From positions 13,625,269 to 13,689,268 of the forward strand of contig NC_079207.1 of NCBI RefSeq assembly GCF_026745355.1: 64,000 nucleotides of DNA, written 5' to 3'. Of this stretch, positions 43,470-56,400 are shown piece by piece. This DNA is from Beta vulgaris subsp. vulgaris. Lineage: Eukaryota; Streptophyta; Magnoliopsida; Caryophyllales; Amaranthaceae. A model generated the notes under the pieces. It was given only the letters and a program-made list of their open reading frames with translations. It was not told the DNA's origin and did not search any database. How positions within the stretch are numbered: the first letter of the stretch is position 1; every line of letters begins with the position of its first letter. The translations under genes and the position numbers were made by a program.

Positions 43470-45374
43470 ATGCTCTCAAGTGAGAAGGAGCGAGCGAAAG
43501 CGCTTTCTAGTAAGGAGAATGATCTTCTTCAAAAATCTAATAAGAAATTCAAGCGTGGATAGAGTCCACCCAATTCAGGAGATTGTGAAGATGTATCTAT
43601 GGTCCCTCAGTCCATAGAGATAAATCTGAGTAACCATCAAAATAGGTCATATAGCCAAGCGGCGAAGGGATTTGGAAGATCTAGTAACCCTTTATTTGAG
43701 GGGGACGACGGCTCAGGGGGTTTAAGTTCCGATGATGATCATATTTCAGATGAAGAGGAGGAGGAAGATGTTACTTGTCCAACAATCCTGTTGTCAAGTG
43801 CTGAAAAGAGACGTATTCGTCTGCCATGGAAAAATGCCCTTATTATTAAGTTATTTGATAAAAGGCTAGGGTATGAACTATTCTTAGGTCGCCTAAAAGC
43901 GAAATGGAGTTTAAAAGGTGACATTGCTCTAACTGATGTTGGGTTTGCATACTATGTGGTCAGATTCACAAATAGTGACGATTATGATTTTGTGTTAACC
44001 CAAGGACCATGGATGATAGGAGATAGCTATCTTACTATTAGAAAGTGGACTCCGAATTTCATAGCAGATGAAGCCCCTATAAAGAGTTTGACGGCCTGGG
44101 TGCGTATTCCAAATCTTTCAGTGGAATATTTTGATAAATATGTGTTACACAAAATCGGAGAGAAGATAGGCAAGGTAATCAAGATTGATCGGAATACTAA
44201 GTCAATGGATAGGGGACAATATGTGCGATTTTGCATTGAGGTAGATCTTACGAAGCCCCTGTTATCCAAGTTTAAATTAAACAAGCGGGTTTGGATGGTA
44301 CAATACGAAGGGTTAAAGCTCATTTATTTCAAGTGTGGCCACTTGGGGCATAAGGAAGATGGTTGTCCTTTATTCCAGTCGGTGAATAGTCAAGGTGAAA
44401 TGAAGCAAGCTCAGGTGAACGGAGGTCCGAGAGAGGGACAGTCCCTCAATGTCAAACAAGCTCACCTTGAGCTTCATGATAAGTCCTATGGAGCGTGGAT
44501 GTTAGTCCAACGTCAACCTAGGAAGGTAAATCCCAGGGGTAGTGGGTCGACGGGTGCTAATCATCCTTCTCTCAAAAAGAAGCCAGAGGAGCTGGTTACT
44601 TCTGGAAAAGGTAATGTGAGTAGTAGTACTAGAAGACGAAGTTTGGATATCGTGAAAGGTTCCCGGTTCGAAATTCTGGATCAGGGTGATGCTGATACTT
44701 GTGTGAATGAAGAGAACGTCCATGTTCACGGTATGGTCATCGAGACGGAAGAACCCATGGATCTGAATATGGAACCTCCGAATGAGAACTTGGTTGGAGT
44801 GCATACCTCAAGGGCAACGATTGGCGAAGAACCCGCTGAAAAAGGTAACGAATTAGCGAAAAGTCAGGAGGTAGTTAGGAATGATCCAATTTTGGAAGGA
44901 AGGTCCAGTTTGGCTAAGGTTACAGAGGCGGGAAGAGATTTGAATTTGAATGATTCGGTGATATCTTTGGTCAATGGAAATTCTATCAATTTAGAAAATC
45001 CTACCCCGATAGGAAACTCTATCAATTTAGGAAATCCTTCCCCAGTTATTGTTCCTAAAATCTCGGGGAATGGAATTCGCACTCCGCTATCCTCGCTCAA
45101 CAAGGGACCGAATTTTCGTAATTCCAAATTCAAGAAAGGTTCCTCGAAAAAACCATCTCGCTTAGGAATAAGGGAGAAAGAAACCCTTGATTCGGTCTCC
45201 GTAGCTGTGAAAGACTCGCGGAAATTTTTGAAACCGTTAGAGTCTAAGAAAGCTAATGAATCCCTTGCAAGTCCCCATCTCTCTGGAGTCCAGGGTTCCC
45301 CCGGCCATCGAAGTGTTTGTGGAAGAGCCAATGGAAGGTCCATCAGTGATGGTGGTTCACCCGTTAGCGAATAG
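43470..45374 (+). pseudogene. LINE ORF1 (gag-like RNA-binding protein) with an early stop
   Basis: The likely start is the ATG at 43470, which opens a Lys/Ser-rich stretch. It stops at TAG 43560-43562 and continues in the same frame through the ATG at 43599 to 45374 (591 codons after that ATG). The DUF4283 domain (about residues 70-220 from 43599) includes 'LTDVGFAYYVVRF', 'GPWMIGDSYLTIRKW' and 'AWVRIPNLSVEYFD'. The knuckle that follows reads I-Y-F-K-C-G-H-L-G-H-K-E-D-G-C, so its first cysteine is replaced by tyrosine. The C-terminal half is Ser/Asn/Lys-rich and low complexity. ORF1 proteins of this kind bind the element RNA. Confidence 0.82.
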
Positions 45375-45549
45375 GGCAAACATCGAGGTGAACTCATACC
45401 TGCCACAGGAGGATCAAAAGCCATTGATGCTGATGAAAATAGGAATTCCGTATGTGACGGACGGCCCGATGCGGGCATTGAGGAAAGCATATCTATCGGT
45501 GCTTTCCCAGATTCCTCTTAATGAGTATGATCGCTATCCCTACTTCCCA

Positions 45550-48500
45550 ATGTTTAATATGTCTATAAAGATATTAATTTGGAATGTTCAAGGTGCTGGG
45601 AATAAGGTTTCAGTGATTCGAGAATTGATTCGAATAAATAAGCCTACTGTTTTGGTTCTTGTTGAAACTCACTTGAGTGGAGACCAAGCCCAAAAAGTGT
45701 GTGACAAAATAGGTTTTAGTACTTCCTTAAGGGTGGAAGCGCAAGGGTTCTCAGGAGGCATTTGGATGTTTTGGAACTCTACGGTGGTGAGTGTTACTTC
45801 GTATGGATCTCACTCGCAACACTTGTCGGTTGGGATTAAGAAAGTTGGTGATGACCCATGGCTATTCTCAGCGGTGTATGCCAGCCCAGATAGTTCGTTG
45901 CGGAAAGATTTGTGGCGTGAACTTGAAAATATCAAAGCCCACTATAATGGTCCATGGCTAGTTGCGGGCGATTTTAATGAGACGTTGTGTATGAGTGAGA
46001 GGAATGGCTCGGGAGGGGCTGAAATGGTGAAGCGATGTGTTGAATTTTCAAACTAGGTAAACCAAAATAACCTCATCGATTTGGGATGCTCAGGCCCTGC
46101 CCACACATGGTTTCGAGGAAATTCGGAGACGACTTTTAAGTCTGCCCGTCTAGACCGGGGTCTAGCTAATGATGACTGGAGGCTAAGGTTCGCGGAAGGT
46201 ACTGTCCGAAATTTGCCAAAAGCAAGTTCAGATCACTGCCCTATATTGATTAGTACAAGTGGTTTTGCCCCCGTCCCAACCGTGGTTAAACCATTTAGGT
46301 TCCAAGCAGCTTGGTTACATCATGACAACTTCTACTCGTTTGTCCATGAGCAATGGAAAAAATCGGAGCCTTTGATCCCGTTTTTGAAAACTTTTACCTC
46401 GAAGCTTCAACAGTGGAACAAGGATGAATTCTATAACATATTCCGAAGAAAGTCGGAATTGTGGGCGCGACTTGAGGGTATCCAGAAAATACTCGCGCAA
46501 AGTCGCCAAAAGCACTTGATTAAACTCGAAGCCAAGCTAAGAAGAGAGATGGACGATGTTCTAGATGCTGAAGAGATGATGTGGTTTCAGAAATCTAGAT
46601 TGGAGGCCATTCATGATGGGGACCGTAACACCAGATATTTTCATCTAGCCATGGTAATTCAAAGAAGGCACAATAGTATCGATGCACTGATGGATGCAAA
46701 TGACAATTGGATTACGGATAGGGACCAAGTGAAAAACTTAGTGATGCAGTATTGGAGCTCCCTTTTTCAAGAAGAAAATGTGCATGGGAGTGCTGGTGAC
46801 CTGCTGTCGGGCTGTTTCTCCCAAATTTCAGCATCGACCATCGAGCAGCTGGCTCGTGAAGTGGCACCTTGTGAAATCTGGGCTGCGGTTAAGGACATGA
46901 AAGCTTTTAAAGCACCCGGGCCCGATGTAGTGCATCCGAATGTGATCTCTTTGGTAAAGGATGTACTTGAAGGGCGTGATTTCCCAGAAGGTCTGAACGA
47001 TGCGTTTCTGGTGTTAATTCCGAAAGTTGATGCCCCTTCGAAGGCCAATCAATTTAGGCCTATTGGATTATGCAATATAGTGTATAAAATAGTGACTAAG
47101 GTCATTGTTAATAGATTGAAATCTATTTTGCCCATCATTATATCTCCTACGCAATGCTCTTTTGTTCCAAAGAGGCAGATTACAAATAACATTATTATTG
47201 TTCAGGAGATGTTACACACAATGAGGAGTAAGCAAGGTAGAGTGGGTTCTATGGTTATGAAGATCGATTTTGAAAAAGCTTACGACCGCTTGAGGTGGGA
47301 CTTCATTCGGAAATCTTTTATGGAAATTTCTTTGCCTCAGCTTATGGTGGATGTTGTGATGAATTGCATAACTTCCGCTAAACTTCAAATCTTGTGGAAT
47401 GGGGAGCCTATGGATGCATTTACTCCGTCGAGGGGTATTAGGCAGGGGGACCCATTGTCCCCTTACCTATACGTAATCTGTATGGAGCGTTTATCCCACC
47501 TAATTGAACGTGAAGTTCAGTTTGGGGCTTGGAAACCAGTTAAAGCGAGCAGAAATGGACCTCCTATTTCGAATCTTGCCTTCGCGGATGATCTTTTACT
47601 ATTTGGTGAGGCTTCGGTGCAGCAGGCCCAAGTAATGTGGAAATGTCTCAATCTGTTTTGTGAGGTTTCCGGCAACAAGGTTAGTGTAACGAAGTCGCGC
47701 ATTTATTTTTCTCCTAATACAAATTTTGATATTAGAGATGAAATATGTGCTACTCTTGGTATGGAAGCTACTGAAGATTTGGGAAAGTATCTAGGTGTTC
47801 CTACGATTAATGGTCGCTCGTCTAAAAAAGATTACCAATACTTGGTTGATAGAGTGAATGGGAAATTAGCAGGATGGAAAGCTAAATCATTATCTCTGGC
47901 GGGCCGGGCTACTCTACTTCAATCCACGCTTAGCTCGATACCAATGTATGCTATGCAATCAACAAAAATTCCAAAGGCTACGTGCGACGAGTTAGACCGA
48001 AAGTCGAGAAGTTTTCTTTGGGGTTCGAAGGAAGGGGAAAAGAAAGTTCATCTGGTTTCATGGGCGGCTGTGACGAAATCAAAGAAAGAGGGGGGTTTGG
48101 GCCTTCGGGCTATGCGCCAAACAAATAATGCTTTTTTGGCAAAACTTGGGTGGCGTTTATTAACAGAACCCACAGCTTTGTGGTCAAGAGTAATGAGAGC
48201 TAAGTATTGCAATAATCGGTGCGACTTGGACATGTTTAAGGAAAAAAGCAATGCATCAAATGCTTGGCGTGGGATAATGAGTAGTGTCGATGTAGTGAGG
48301 AAGGGTGTCAACATGGTGGTGGGTAACGGACAACGAACTTTCTTCTGGCATCATAAATGGGCATCTGATAAAACTCGATTGGAGGAGGCGGTTGTGGAAC
48401 CACCAGTACATATTCAAGACATGACTGTAAAGGAAATGTGGGATGTGAACTTAGGATGAAAATGGGAAATATTTTCCCAGTTTCTTTCGAGGGAAATTTT

Positions 48501-49680
48501 GGGACGGGTGGCTGCGCATGATCTGGTGGAAGACTCTGATTGCGTAGACGAGATTTTCTGGAATGGGTCTCCTTCGGGAGGATTTTTATTGGCATCCGCT
48601 CTTAATATTATCCGAAACGAAGAAGCTCCGTGTTTCGAAGAGGTTCGTGGATGGAGGACGATGTGGAGAGTTGAGGTTCCTCAAAGAGTAAAATTTTTCT
48701 TGTGGTTAGCGAGCCAAGATCGGATTATGACAAATAGTAATCGGTTCCTTAGGCGTTTGACAGATGACCCCCGGTGTTTAGTGTGTGGGGAGGTGGAGGA
48801 AAACACGGCTCACATACTTCGAGAGTGTCCGGCTGCACTAATGGTATGGCGTAAGTTGGGGGTGGAGCTGCGTACTGTGACTTGGAGACTTCCGCTCAAA
48901 GATTGGATATTACTGAATTTGGAATCAGTGAAAGACGAAACAGATGGGAACTGGGCTCAGTTGTTTAGCGTTACGGTTTGGTGGCTATGGAGGTGGCGGA
49001 ATGAGCGAGTTTTCAATTCGTCACCTAGCATCCCGATCGACCAAGTGAGTTTTATTCTGGCTAGAGTGCATCAAATAAAGTCGGCTTTTAATAAAGAACT
49101 ATTGGAGCCGTGTAATCAAGGGACTAGGCGCACTGAAGTTATGGTGCAATGGAAATATCCAAGTATGGGGTGGGTTTGACTAAACACGAACGGCGCGTCG
49201 AAAGGCAATTCGGGTAGAGCTGGTGCAGGTGGGGTTATCCGAGGTCATCGGGGGGAGCTGTTCGAGATGTTTGCGCTGAACTGTGGAATATGTTCCTGTA
49301 CTCGAGCAGAACTACTGGGTGTAATGCGTGGCCTCGCTGTGGCATGGAATGGTGGGCATAGAAAAGTGGTTGTTTCAATCGATTCGGAGGTGGTGGTATC
49401 TTTGTTGAAGGGTGATATCCCAGCCAACTCCCCTTTTATTCATATTATTCGTAAGTGTCATGCTTTGATTAATTCACGAGAGTGGGTTATCAAAATTGAA
49501 CATTGTTACCGAGAAGCGAATAAAGTCGCGGATTGGTTAGCGAATTACGGTGTCGATATGGTAGAAAAGTTCAAGTTCTTGGAGGCGGTCCCGGTGGACC
49601 TTCGTGCCGTTTTATTGGAGGATTTGGGGGGAGTTGCTTGGCCTCGGATGGTTCCATCCTACAAGGCTGGAAATGTTTGA
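45550..49680 (+). pseudogene. LINE ORF2: endonuclease, reverse transcriptase, zf-RVT, RNase H, with three stops
   Basis: The frame is open from 45256, overlapping ORF1 by 119 bases, but the ATG at 45550 sits just before the endonuclease start (ILIWNVQGAG), so I choose it. Endonuclease blocks are 'VLVETHL', 'LVAGDFNE' and 'SSDHCPI'. Reverse transcriptase blocks are 'FRPIGLCNIVYK', 'MKIDFEKAYDRL', 'RGIRQGDPLSPYLY' and the FADD catalytic box near 47585. The zinc motif 'CLVCGEVEENTAHILRECP' lies near 48780, and RNase H ends with 'YREANKVADWLA'. In-frame stops are TAG 46054-46056, TGA 48457-48459 and TGA 49177-49179. No frameshift was found over about 4.1 kb. Confidence 0.88.
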
Positions 49681-49839
49681 GTCGTTTTTATTTTGTTTGT
49701 TGTTTGTGTCTGTAGTCTAGAGTTGTTGGTCTGTAGTTCTTTTTGGTTTGGTGTTTGTCTTTGGAGTCTTTTCTTTATTTGTTTAGCTGTTTTGTAGCTT
49801 GCTTGGGCATTTGGTGTCCCCTCTCTGCAACAAAAAAAA
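49681..49839 (+). other. LINE 3' untranslated region and poly(A)
   Basis: This T/G-rich trailer has repeated 'tgtttg' / 'tctgtagt' words and ends in about 10 As before the target duplication. Confidence 0.7.
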
Positions 49840-49855
49840 AAATTAGGGTTAGGGT

Positions 49856-50959
49856 AAACTGAAGCTAACTGGTTATCCTAAAAAAATCACTTATAATAGA
49901 AACGACTCATTTAAGGTACAAAATGACTCGTTATTTAAAAGTGACTTCTTTAATTTATAAAGTAGCTCTTTTAAGCCACATATATAGTGAGATAGGCTTA
50001 CCATGATCTAATTATAGCGTCACTCTACATATTACTGTTTTTTTAAAAAAAGAAAATGGTAAAACGAAAGACCTTATTGAAACCGCTAGGTCAAGTTTTG
50101 CTTGGTAATCTACGTCTCTATATATTACTACTACTTTTTGTTTGAGCTAAAACCAAGGTAAGTACTTTAACACTATTACTTTTTCAACTTTAAAAGATAT
50201 TTAACACTCCCCCAAACTTAATTAGTTTACTCGTTTCTTTTACACAAAGTTTTAGGAGAAACAATGTTGTGGAGAGAAAATATTATTCTATGTTAAAGTT
50301 GAAGGTATATATGATGGAAAGTTAGTGGTTCCATTCCAAAAATAGAAACAAAAGAAATGGGTAAACTAATAAAAGACATCCCAAAAAAGAATACGGGTAA
50401 ACTAATAAAGACCGGAGGTAGTATATTGTAATTAATTGTCCTTTCGTCCCAGTATAATCGTAGTACTTTATACAGTTGGTCGGAAGCTTTATAATTGCAA
50501 ACACTTTCGAATACAACAATGAGCGTCAAATATTTTATTAATTTTCTCCAATAGTGATCCTTATTGTCTCCTTTTATACTTAAACTAGTATTTTTGGACC
50601 GTATGATGTCTCGGGCAGTTATAATTATTATATTACTAGCATTTTTTGCACGGATGCGTGCTTGAATATTTTTTAAGACAGAAACTCGAATTTTGTATGT
50701 AAAAGTCAGAATTTGAACATTTAACATACAGAGTATAATTGTTTTTAATTATATAATTTATTGGTTTAGTCTCTGTCACTTAAGTCTCTCACCAGTATTT
50801 TTTGTTTACTTTTCAAAGTTAAATTCTATGAACAAAATAGAAATTTTATTGAATTTATCTATGCTTTCTGATACCATAGTTTTTTAGTTGGTTTTTGAAT
50901 TAAGTATACTACTTCATATATTGTGAAAAAAGTGGACACTTGGATTTCAAGTCAAAATT
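49856..50959. other. AT-rich intergenic sequence
   Basis: No gene was found. Near 50280-50480 there are words like 'ggaggtagtat' and 'ctttcgtccca' that may be parts of MITE ends, but no pair was established. Confidence 0.4.
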
Positions 50960-51605
50960 TTGTGAGTATGTATTGACGTTGTAGTGTATTGGTTGTAGTT
51001 TGTAAGTTATTTTTTTTGGTTTTTGTAAAGTTTACTCATTTGAGTGATTTGTATAATGTAAATTATATATGCAATTTTATGATTTTAATTGACTTGTGAG
51101 TGATTGTTATAATTTTATTTTCAGTATTTTTATTTGAATCTCCCTTTGATTTGTAAGTGAATTTGTAATTTAGAAAGGTAAAGGGATAAAATAGTCTATT
51201 CGTTCGGGGACATCATAGCTCCCCCCTTCCCAAATATAATAGAGATGATGATTTTTGAGAACAATGATTTGTAAGTGAATTTTGTGAATGTTTTTGTATG
51301 TATTGACGTCCTAGTGTATTAGTTTTAGTTTATAAGTTAATTTTTAGCTTTTGTAAAGTTTCCTGATCATTTGAGTGGTTTGCGTGATTTTTACAACGTG
51401 ATTTTCTCAATTCTATAAGTGATTTGTAAAATTTTCTCATATAAGTGATTTCTGAGTGATTGTTGAAAATTAATTTTGCAGTGGCTTTGTTTGACCCCCA
51501 TTTTGGTATTGAGATTCCTTTTATAATTTAGAAAGGGAAGAGGGGCAAAATAGTCAGTTCAAAAGAGGACACCGTTGCTCCCCCCTTCCTTATGTAATAG
51601 AGATT
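50960..51605. repeat. Diverged tandem duplication, offset about 333 bases
   Basis: The copies 50960-51247 and 51292-51605 share 'gtatgtattgacgt', 'gtgtatt(g/a)gtt', 'tttgtaaagttt', 'gagtgattgtt' and a conserved end 'gctccccccttcc' followed by 'taatagagat'. They differ by many indels. They are non-coding. Confidence 0.65.
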
Positions 51606-52014
51606 ATTCATAAGTTTCATAAATGATTTTATTAGCCTTTTGTAATTCTCTTTCTAGTGCGAAATCGAAAAGTGGATATTATGGCATGATACGTTGTTTT
51701 TTTTAAAAAACTTTCAAGAAATTGTGATAAAAATAACAATGCCAATGGAATTATTGGAGTAAGATAATGTTATTACCTTAATAAAAGTGATAGAGATTAA
51801 AAAAATTGTCTATGTCTTTATAGTTACATATAATTATAAGTCTTTATTATGTTTTACTTTAAACGATAAATATTGAAATTATAGTGGATTGGTGGTTAAA
51901 CTCTCGCATTTCATTTAGTTTAGAAGTAAAAAAAAAACTCCCTTGAGAGATAGGGTTAGCGCCTCCTCGAGAGATAGGACGGACCTCCCCGTGCGGGTAG
52001 ATTTTTCGATCGAT

Positions 52015-53340
52015 ATGACGGACGATCCATCAATTCAATGCTCAAATTTACGAATTTTTGAGGATGAGAACGAAATTGTAGACTTAGGAGGATATATTGA
52101 TCCGAAGGTTGATGAACAAATCTCTTTAATGCTTGTGGGACGTCTCGTGACTGATCGTCCTTTTAACCTAGATGCTTTTAAAAGGACTATGACTATGGTT
52201 TGGGCAGTGTCGAAGAAAGTGGTGATACAGGCAGTGGCAACGAACCTTTTTGTATTTCAGTTTTTTCACTGGCGAGACAAGGAAAAGGTGATGGTCGGCC
52301 GCCCTTGGTGTTTTGATCAGCATCTTCTGGTGTTGAATGAATTATCTGGGAACGAACAACCAGCAAAAGTGCCTCTCAATCTGTCGCTGTTTTGGGTACA
52401 TATTTATCATTTACCTTTTAATTGTCGATCGGATAAAGATATTGGTGCAATCATGTCTGCTTTGGGATCAGTGTTGAACATCGAAATTGATGCCCTAGGC
52501 CTTAATAATTATCGTAGGGTTAAGGTTCTACTGGACATTAATAAACCCCTTCGACGTATTCAGAAAATTAAAGGAAAAGATGGTAAAACATTGACAATCG
52601 AATTTAAATATGAACGTTTATCATACTTTTGTTTCATTTGTGGTGTTATGGGGAATGGAGAGAAGGATTCCCCTAATGCTGTTGATGATTTACAGGAGGG
52701 TAATTTTTCTTGGGGGATATAGCTAAAAGCTTCACCTAGGAAAGGTAGGTCGCACTATTTGGAAGAGGGAGCACAAGTGATGACAAACTGCAAGCTTGTC
52801 TTTCTGGGGGAAGAACAATGATACTTTGTTGAGTTCACCTGCTTCGAGTAATGAGACTCCAACAAATTTAAACCATGTTGACAATCTGACGAAGGGGGAC
52901 GTTACTTCAGTGGAGGGATTGATCAATGATGCGGGGCGGAGTGAGGTGGATGCTGGGTGTGGGGATGCAGGTGATCAAGAGTGCGCGAGGGAGGTTGGGG
53001 AGGAGCCACAAAAGTGCGCGAGGAGGTCGGGGGTAGTACGAATGGGGCTGGAAGTATTATGGAGGATTGTGATGGAGGGGATCGGTGCGTGGTTGTAGGG
53101 ATAGCACTGGCTGGGACGGGGGAGGGATTGTCGCCTCCTGTGGTCGTGAAAGGGATAGGGGGAATGGTGGGAGGAGATTTAAGAAAGTGCATCGGAAGGT
53201 TACAAAGGGTGGAGAGTATCCTGGTTCGAACAAGGTGCATGAGACAAAAGGGGAAAAAAGAAAGGAGTGCATGGTGGATGGATGGCCTGATGGGTTTGAT
53301 GTTGTTATGGGGAGGTGGATGTCTCTAGTAAAAAAATGAA
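52015..53340 (+). pseudogene. LINE ORF1 (DUF4283 gag-like), broken in the second half
   Basis: The ATG at 52015-52017 opens MTDDPSIQC. The open part to 52722 encodes a DUF4283 domain with 'LVGRLVTDRPFNLDAFKRTM', 'FQFFHWRDKEKVMVGRPWCF' and 'FWVHIYHLPFNCRSDKDIG'. A knuckle follows, C-F-I-C-G-V-M-G-N-G-E-K-D-S: the expected histidine is asparagine and the last cysteine is serine, so zinc binding is lost. From 52723 to 53340 the Gly/Val-rich remainder is spread over several frames. Confidence 0.78.
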
Positions 53341-53419
53341 GATTGATAGTGTGTGTGATTGGAATGACGTTTCCCTGAAAGTAGCAGAGGTTGGAGTGAG
53401 CCGACCTGGCGAAGGGCAA

Positions 53420-56400
53420 TGAAAATCTTTAGCTGGAACTGTTAGGGTTTGGGCAACCCTAGGACAGTCAAAACTTTTCAGTCTTAGTGTTGGAGAGAAC
53501 GCTCAAATTTGGTCTTCTTAATCGAGACCAAGATTGATTTAAAAAAATTGCAACGAGTTAAAGAAAGTGTGGTTTTGTAGATGGTTTATGTCTGAGTAGT
53601 AGAGGCCTTTCTGGTGGTTTAGGATTATGGTGGCGTGATATTAATGTGAGGGTGGTGTCTTATTCGGCTCATCATGTGTTGGTAGAAGTATGTTATGGTA
53701 ATGACGTGCCGGTTTGGCTTGCTGTGGGTATTTATGAGTGTCCGAAAACGGAGAATAGACACTTGACTTGGAGCTTAATGTTAAGGAGTCTACATCTCTT
53801 CCTATTATCTTTTTTTGGGATTTTAATGAAATCCTCCATAGCTCAGAGAAAGATGGTGGAGCTGTTAGGAGAGAGAGATTTATTGATGCTTTCCGTGAGG
53901 TGGTGGAGGCGTGCGATTTACGAGATTTGGGATTTCGAGGGAGCACGTTTACTTGGCAAAGGGGGAATGATCCTGATTTGGTGGTAAGGGAGCGGTTGGA
54001 TAGGTTTTTAGCAAGTGAACATCGGTGTACTCTTTTTGCTCACTCTTTGGTTCGTCATATTCCAATATATAAGTCCGAACATGCTCCTATTTTGTTGTCT
54101 GCTGATGTGCGGTTTCATAGGAGGGGGCATAAAAAATTATTTTATTTTGAGGCATTGTGGTTATCGAATTCAGAATGTCATGACGTGGTGAAGCATACAT
54201 AGGGGTCACATTTCGACACGGGCATTGATTCGCATGTGACAGCCTGTGTAGCTCAGTTGGGTACGTGGGCGGCGGCCACGTTTGGAGATTTGAAGAAACG
54301 GATGAAGAGGAAGGAGGAGGAGCTTGAAGAGTGGCAAAAGAGAGTGCCGGATGCGACCATGCTTCATAGGTGTTGGGTTTTAGTGGGTGAGCTTGATGAG
54401 TTGCATCGACTTGAAGAGTCCTATTGGAATGCGAGAGCAAGAGTGAACGAGTTGCGTGATGTAGACAAGAATGCGTCCTATTTTCAGCATAAAGCCAGTT
54501 ACCGGAAACGTCGCAATACTATATCACAATTACAGGATGAGCATGGGGTTCTGAAGATGGAGGAGGAGGAAATTAGAGATATTATTTCTGACTATTTTAC
54601 TAACATGTTTTCTTCTTCTCTCCCCACGGGGTTTGATGAAGCTTTGGCAGGTGTTTCTCCGAAGGTTATGGATGAATCGAATCTCGCTCTTATTGTTGCA
54701 CCCACACGAGATGAGATTCATTATGCCTTATTTCAGATGCATCCAAACAAAGCTCCTAGTGTTGATGACATGCATGCGTTGTTTTATAAAAAATTCTGGT
54801 CTATTGTGGGAGATGATGTGGTTGATTTTGTGCAGCAGTGGTGGGATGGCAGAGCCGATTTGTAGACTTTGAACGCGACATGTATTACTGGTATCCCAAA
54901 ATGTCAAAATCATGTTCAGATGGGGGACTTCAGACCTATTAGCCTTTGTAATGTGCTTTACAAAGTGATCTCTAAGGTCATGGCGAATAGGCTCAAGGTG
55001 ATCTTACCTGATCTGATTTCTTGTAACCAGAGTGCTTTTGTTCCTGGTCGTTTGATCACTGATAATATATGATCGATTTTGAAATCTTTCATTATATGAA
55101 GTATTCTGGGGATAGTAAAACAGGGTCGATGGCGTTTGAACTGGATATGAGTAAGGCCTATGATAGGGTTGAGTGGTCCTTCTTGGAGCAGGTAATAATA
55201 AAGTTTGGTTTTTTGATAGCTGGATTTGTCGAATAATGGATTGTCTTTCGAGTGTATCTTATGCATTGAAGTTGAATGGCAAAGTAACAGGGAATATTAT
55301 ACCTTCGAGGGGGCTTCGGCAAGGAGACCTGTTATCCCCGTATTTGTTTCTCGTGTGTGCTGAAGCTTTTTCGACTAAACTGACTAAGGCATCTGATGAT
55401 GGGAGGATCCATGGTGCTAGGGTATGTCGTTCGGCCCCTCAGATATCTCATTTTTTTCATGCTGATGATAGTATTCTTTTTGCTAGAGCTACCCTTCAGG
55501 AATGTTCTATTGTGGCTGATATTATCACCGTCTATGAAAGAGCATCTGGTCAAAAAATCAATTTCAAATAAATCTGAAGTGCCCTTTAGTATAAATGTGG
55601 GTGATAGTAGACGGTTGGAGATACGTACTCTGCTTGGGGTTCGAGAAGTGGCGAAACATGACAGATATTTAGGCCTTCCGACACTAATTGGTAGATCAAA
55701 GAAAACTGTTTTTGCGGTGCTTAAAGAGCGAGTTTGGAAGAAATTGCAGGGATGGAAAGAGATTTTTCTATATAAAGCAGGGGAGGAGGTGCTTATCAAA
55801 GCAGTAATTCAATCAATACCAATGTATATGATGAGTCTTTTTGCTATTCCTGACGGTATTCTTGAGGACATCAATTCTTTGTGTGCCCGTTTTTTTGGGG
55901 GGGGGGGAGCAAAGGGGATGGAACGGAAGATGCATTGGATTAGTTGGGAGAAGTTATGCCTGCCAAAATCCTATGGTGGAATGGGGTTTACGGATTTGAA
56001 AACTTTTAACCAAGCTTTGTTAGCCAAGCAAGGATGTCGTTTGATGTGTGATGGCGGGGGGTTAGTGCACTAGGTTATGCGCGCACGTTATTTCAAGAAT
56101 GATAATTTCTTAGATTCGCGACGAGGTTATGATCCTAGTTTTGTGTGGTGAAGTATCTAGGGTGCTAATAAGTCTTTGCTTCTTGAGGGCTGAAAGTGGT
56201 GAGTTGGAAATGGAGCTAGTATTGCAGTATGTGATATGGCTTGGCTGCCGGGAGAATCGAGTTCGGTTGTTGCTACACCGAATGTGGAAGTCCGGGCGAG
56301 TTAGTGGTGGTGGATCTGATCACTAATGATTGGAGTTGGGATGAGGCGGCTTTAGCTCACCATTTGACGGAGGAGGGCGCGACTTTGGTTCGAGAGATCC

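Larger units (their letters stand above)
43283..49839 (+). mobile_element. Full-length L1-type LINE, disabled only by nonsense codons
   Basis: The 6.56-kb element is flanked by aaattagggttagggt (43267-43282 and 49840-49855) and ends in an A-run. It has a leader of about 190 bases, ORF1 with a DUF4283 domain and a zinc knuckle, then ORF2 with endonuclease, reverse transcriptase, zf-RVT and RNase H. ORF1 and ORF2 are in different frames. The damage seen is one stop in ORF1 and three in ORF2, with no frameshift, so the copy is fairly young but cannot make full proteins. Confidence 0.92.

Noticed and set aside
44864..45490. 208-codon minus-strand frame
   Set aside because: It is antisense to LINE ORF1, which has a recognisable domain on the plus strand.
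52923..53419. Overlapping open frames of 100-120 codons on both strands
   Set aside because: They arise from the G-rich decayed C-terminal half of LINE ORF1; their compositions are mirror images and no domain is seen.
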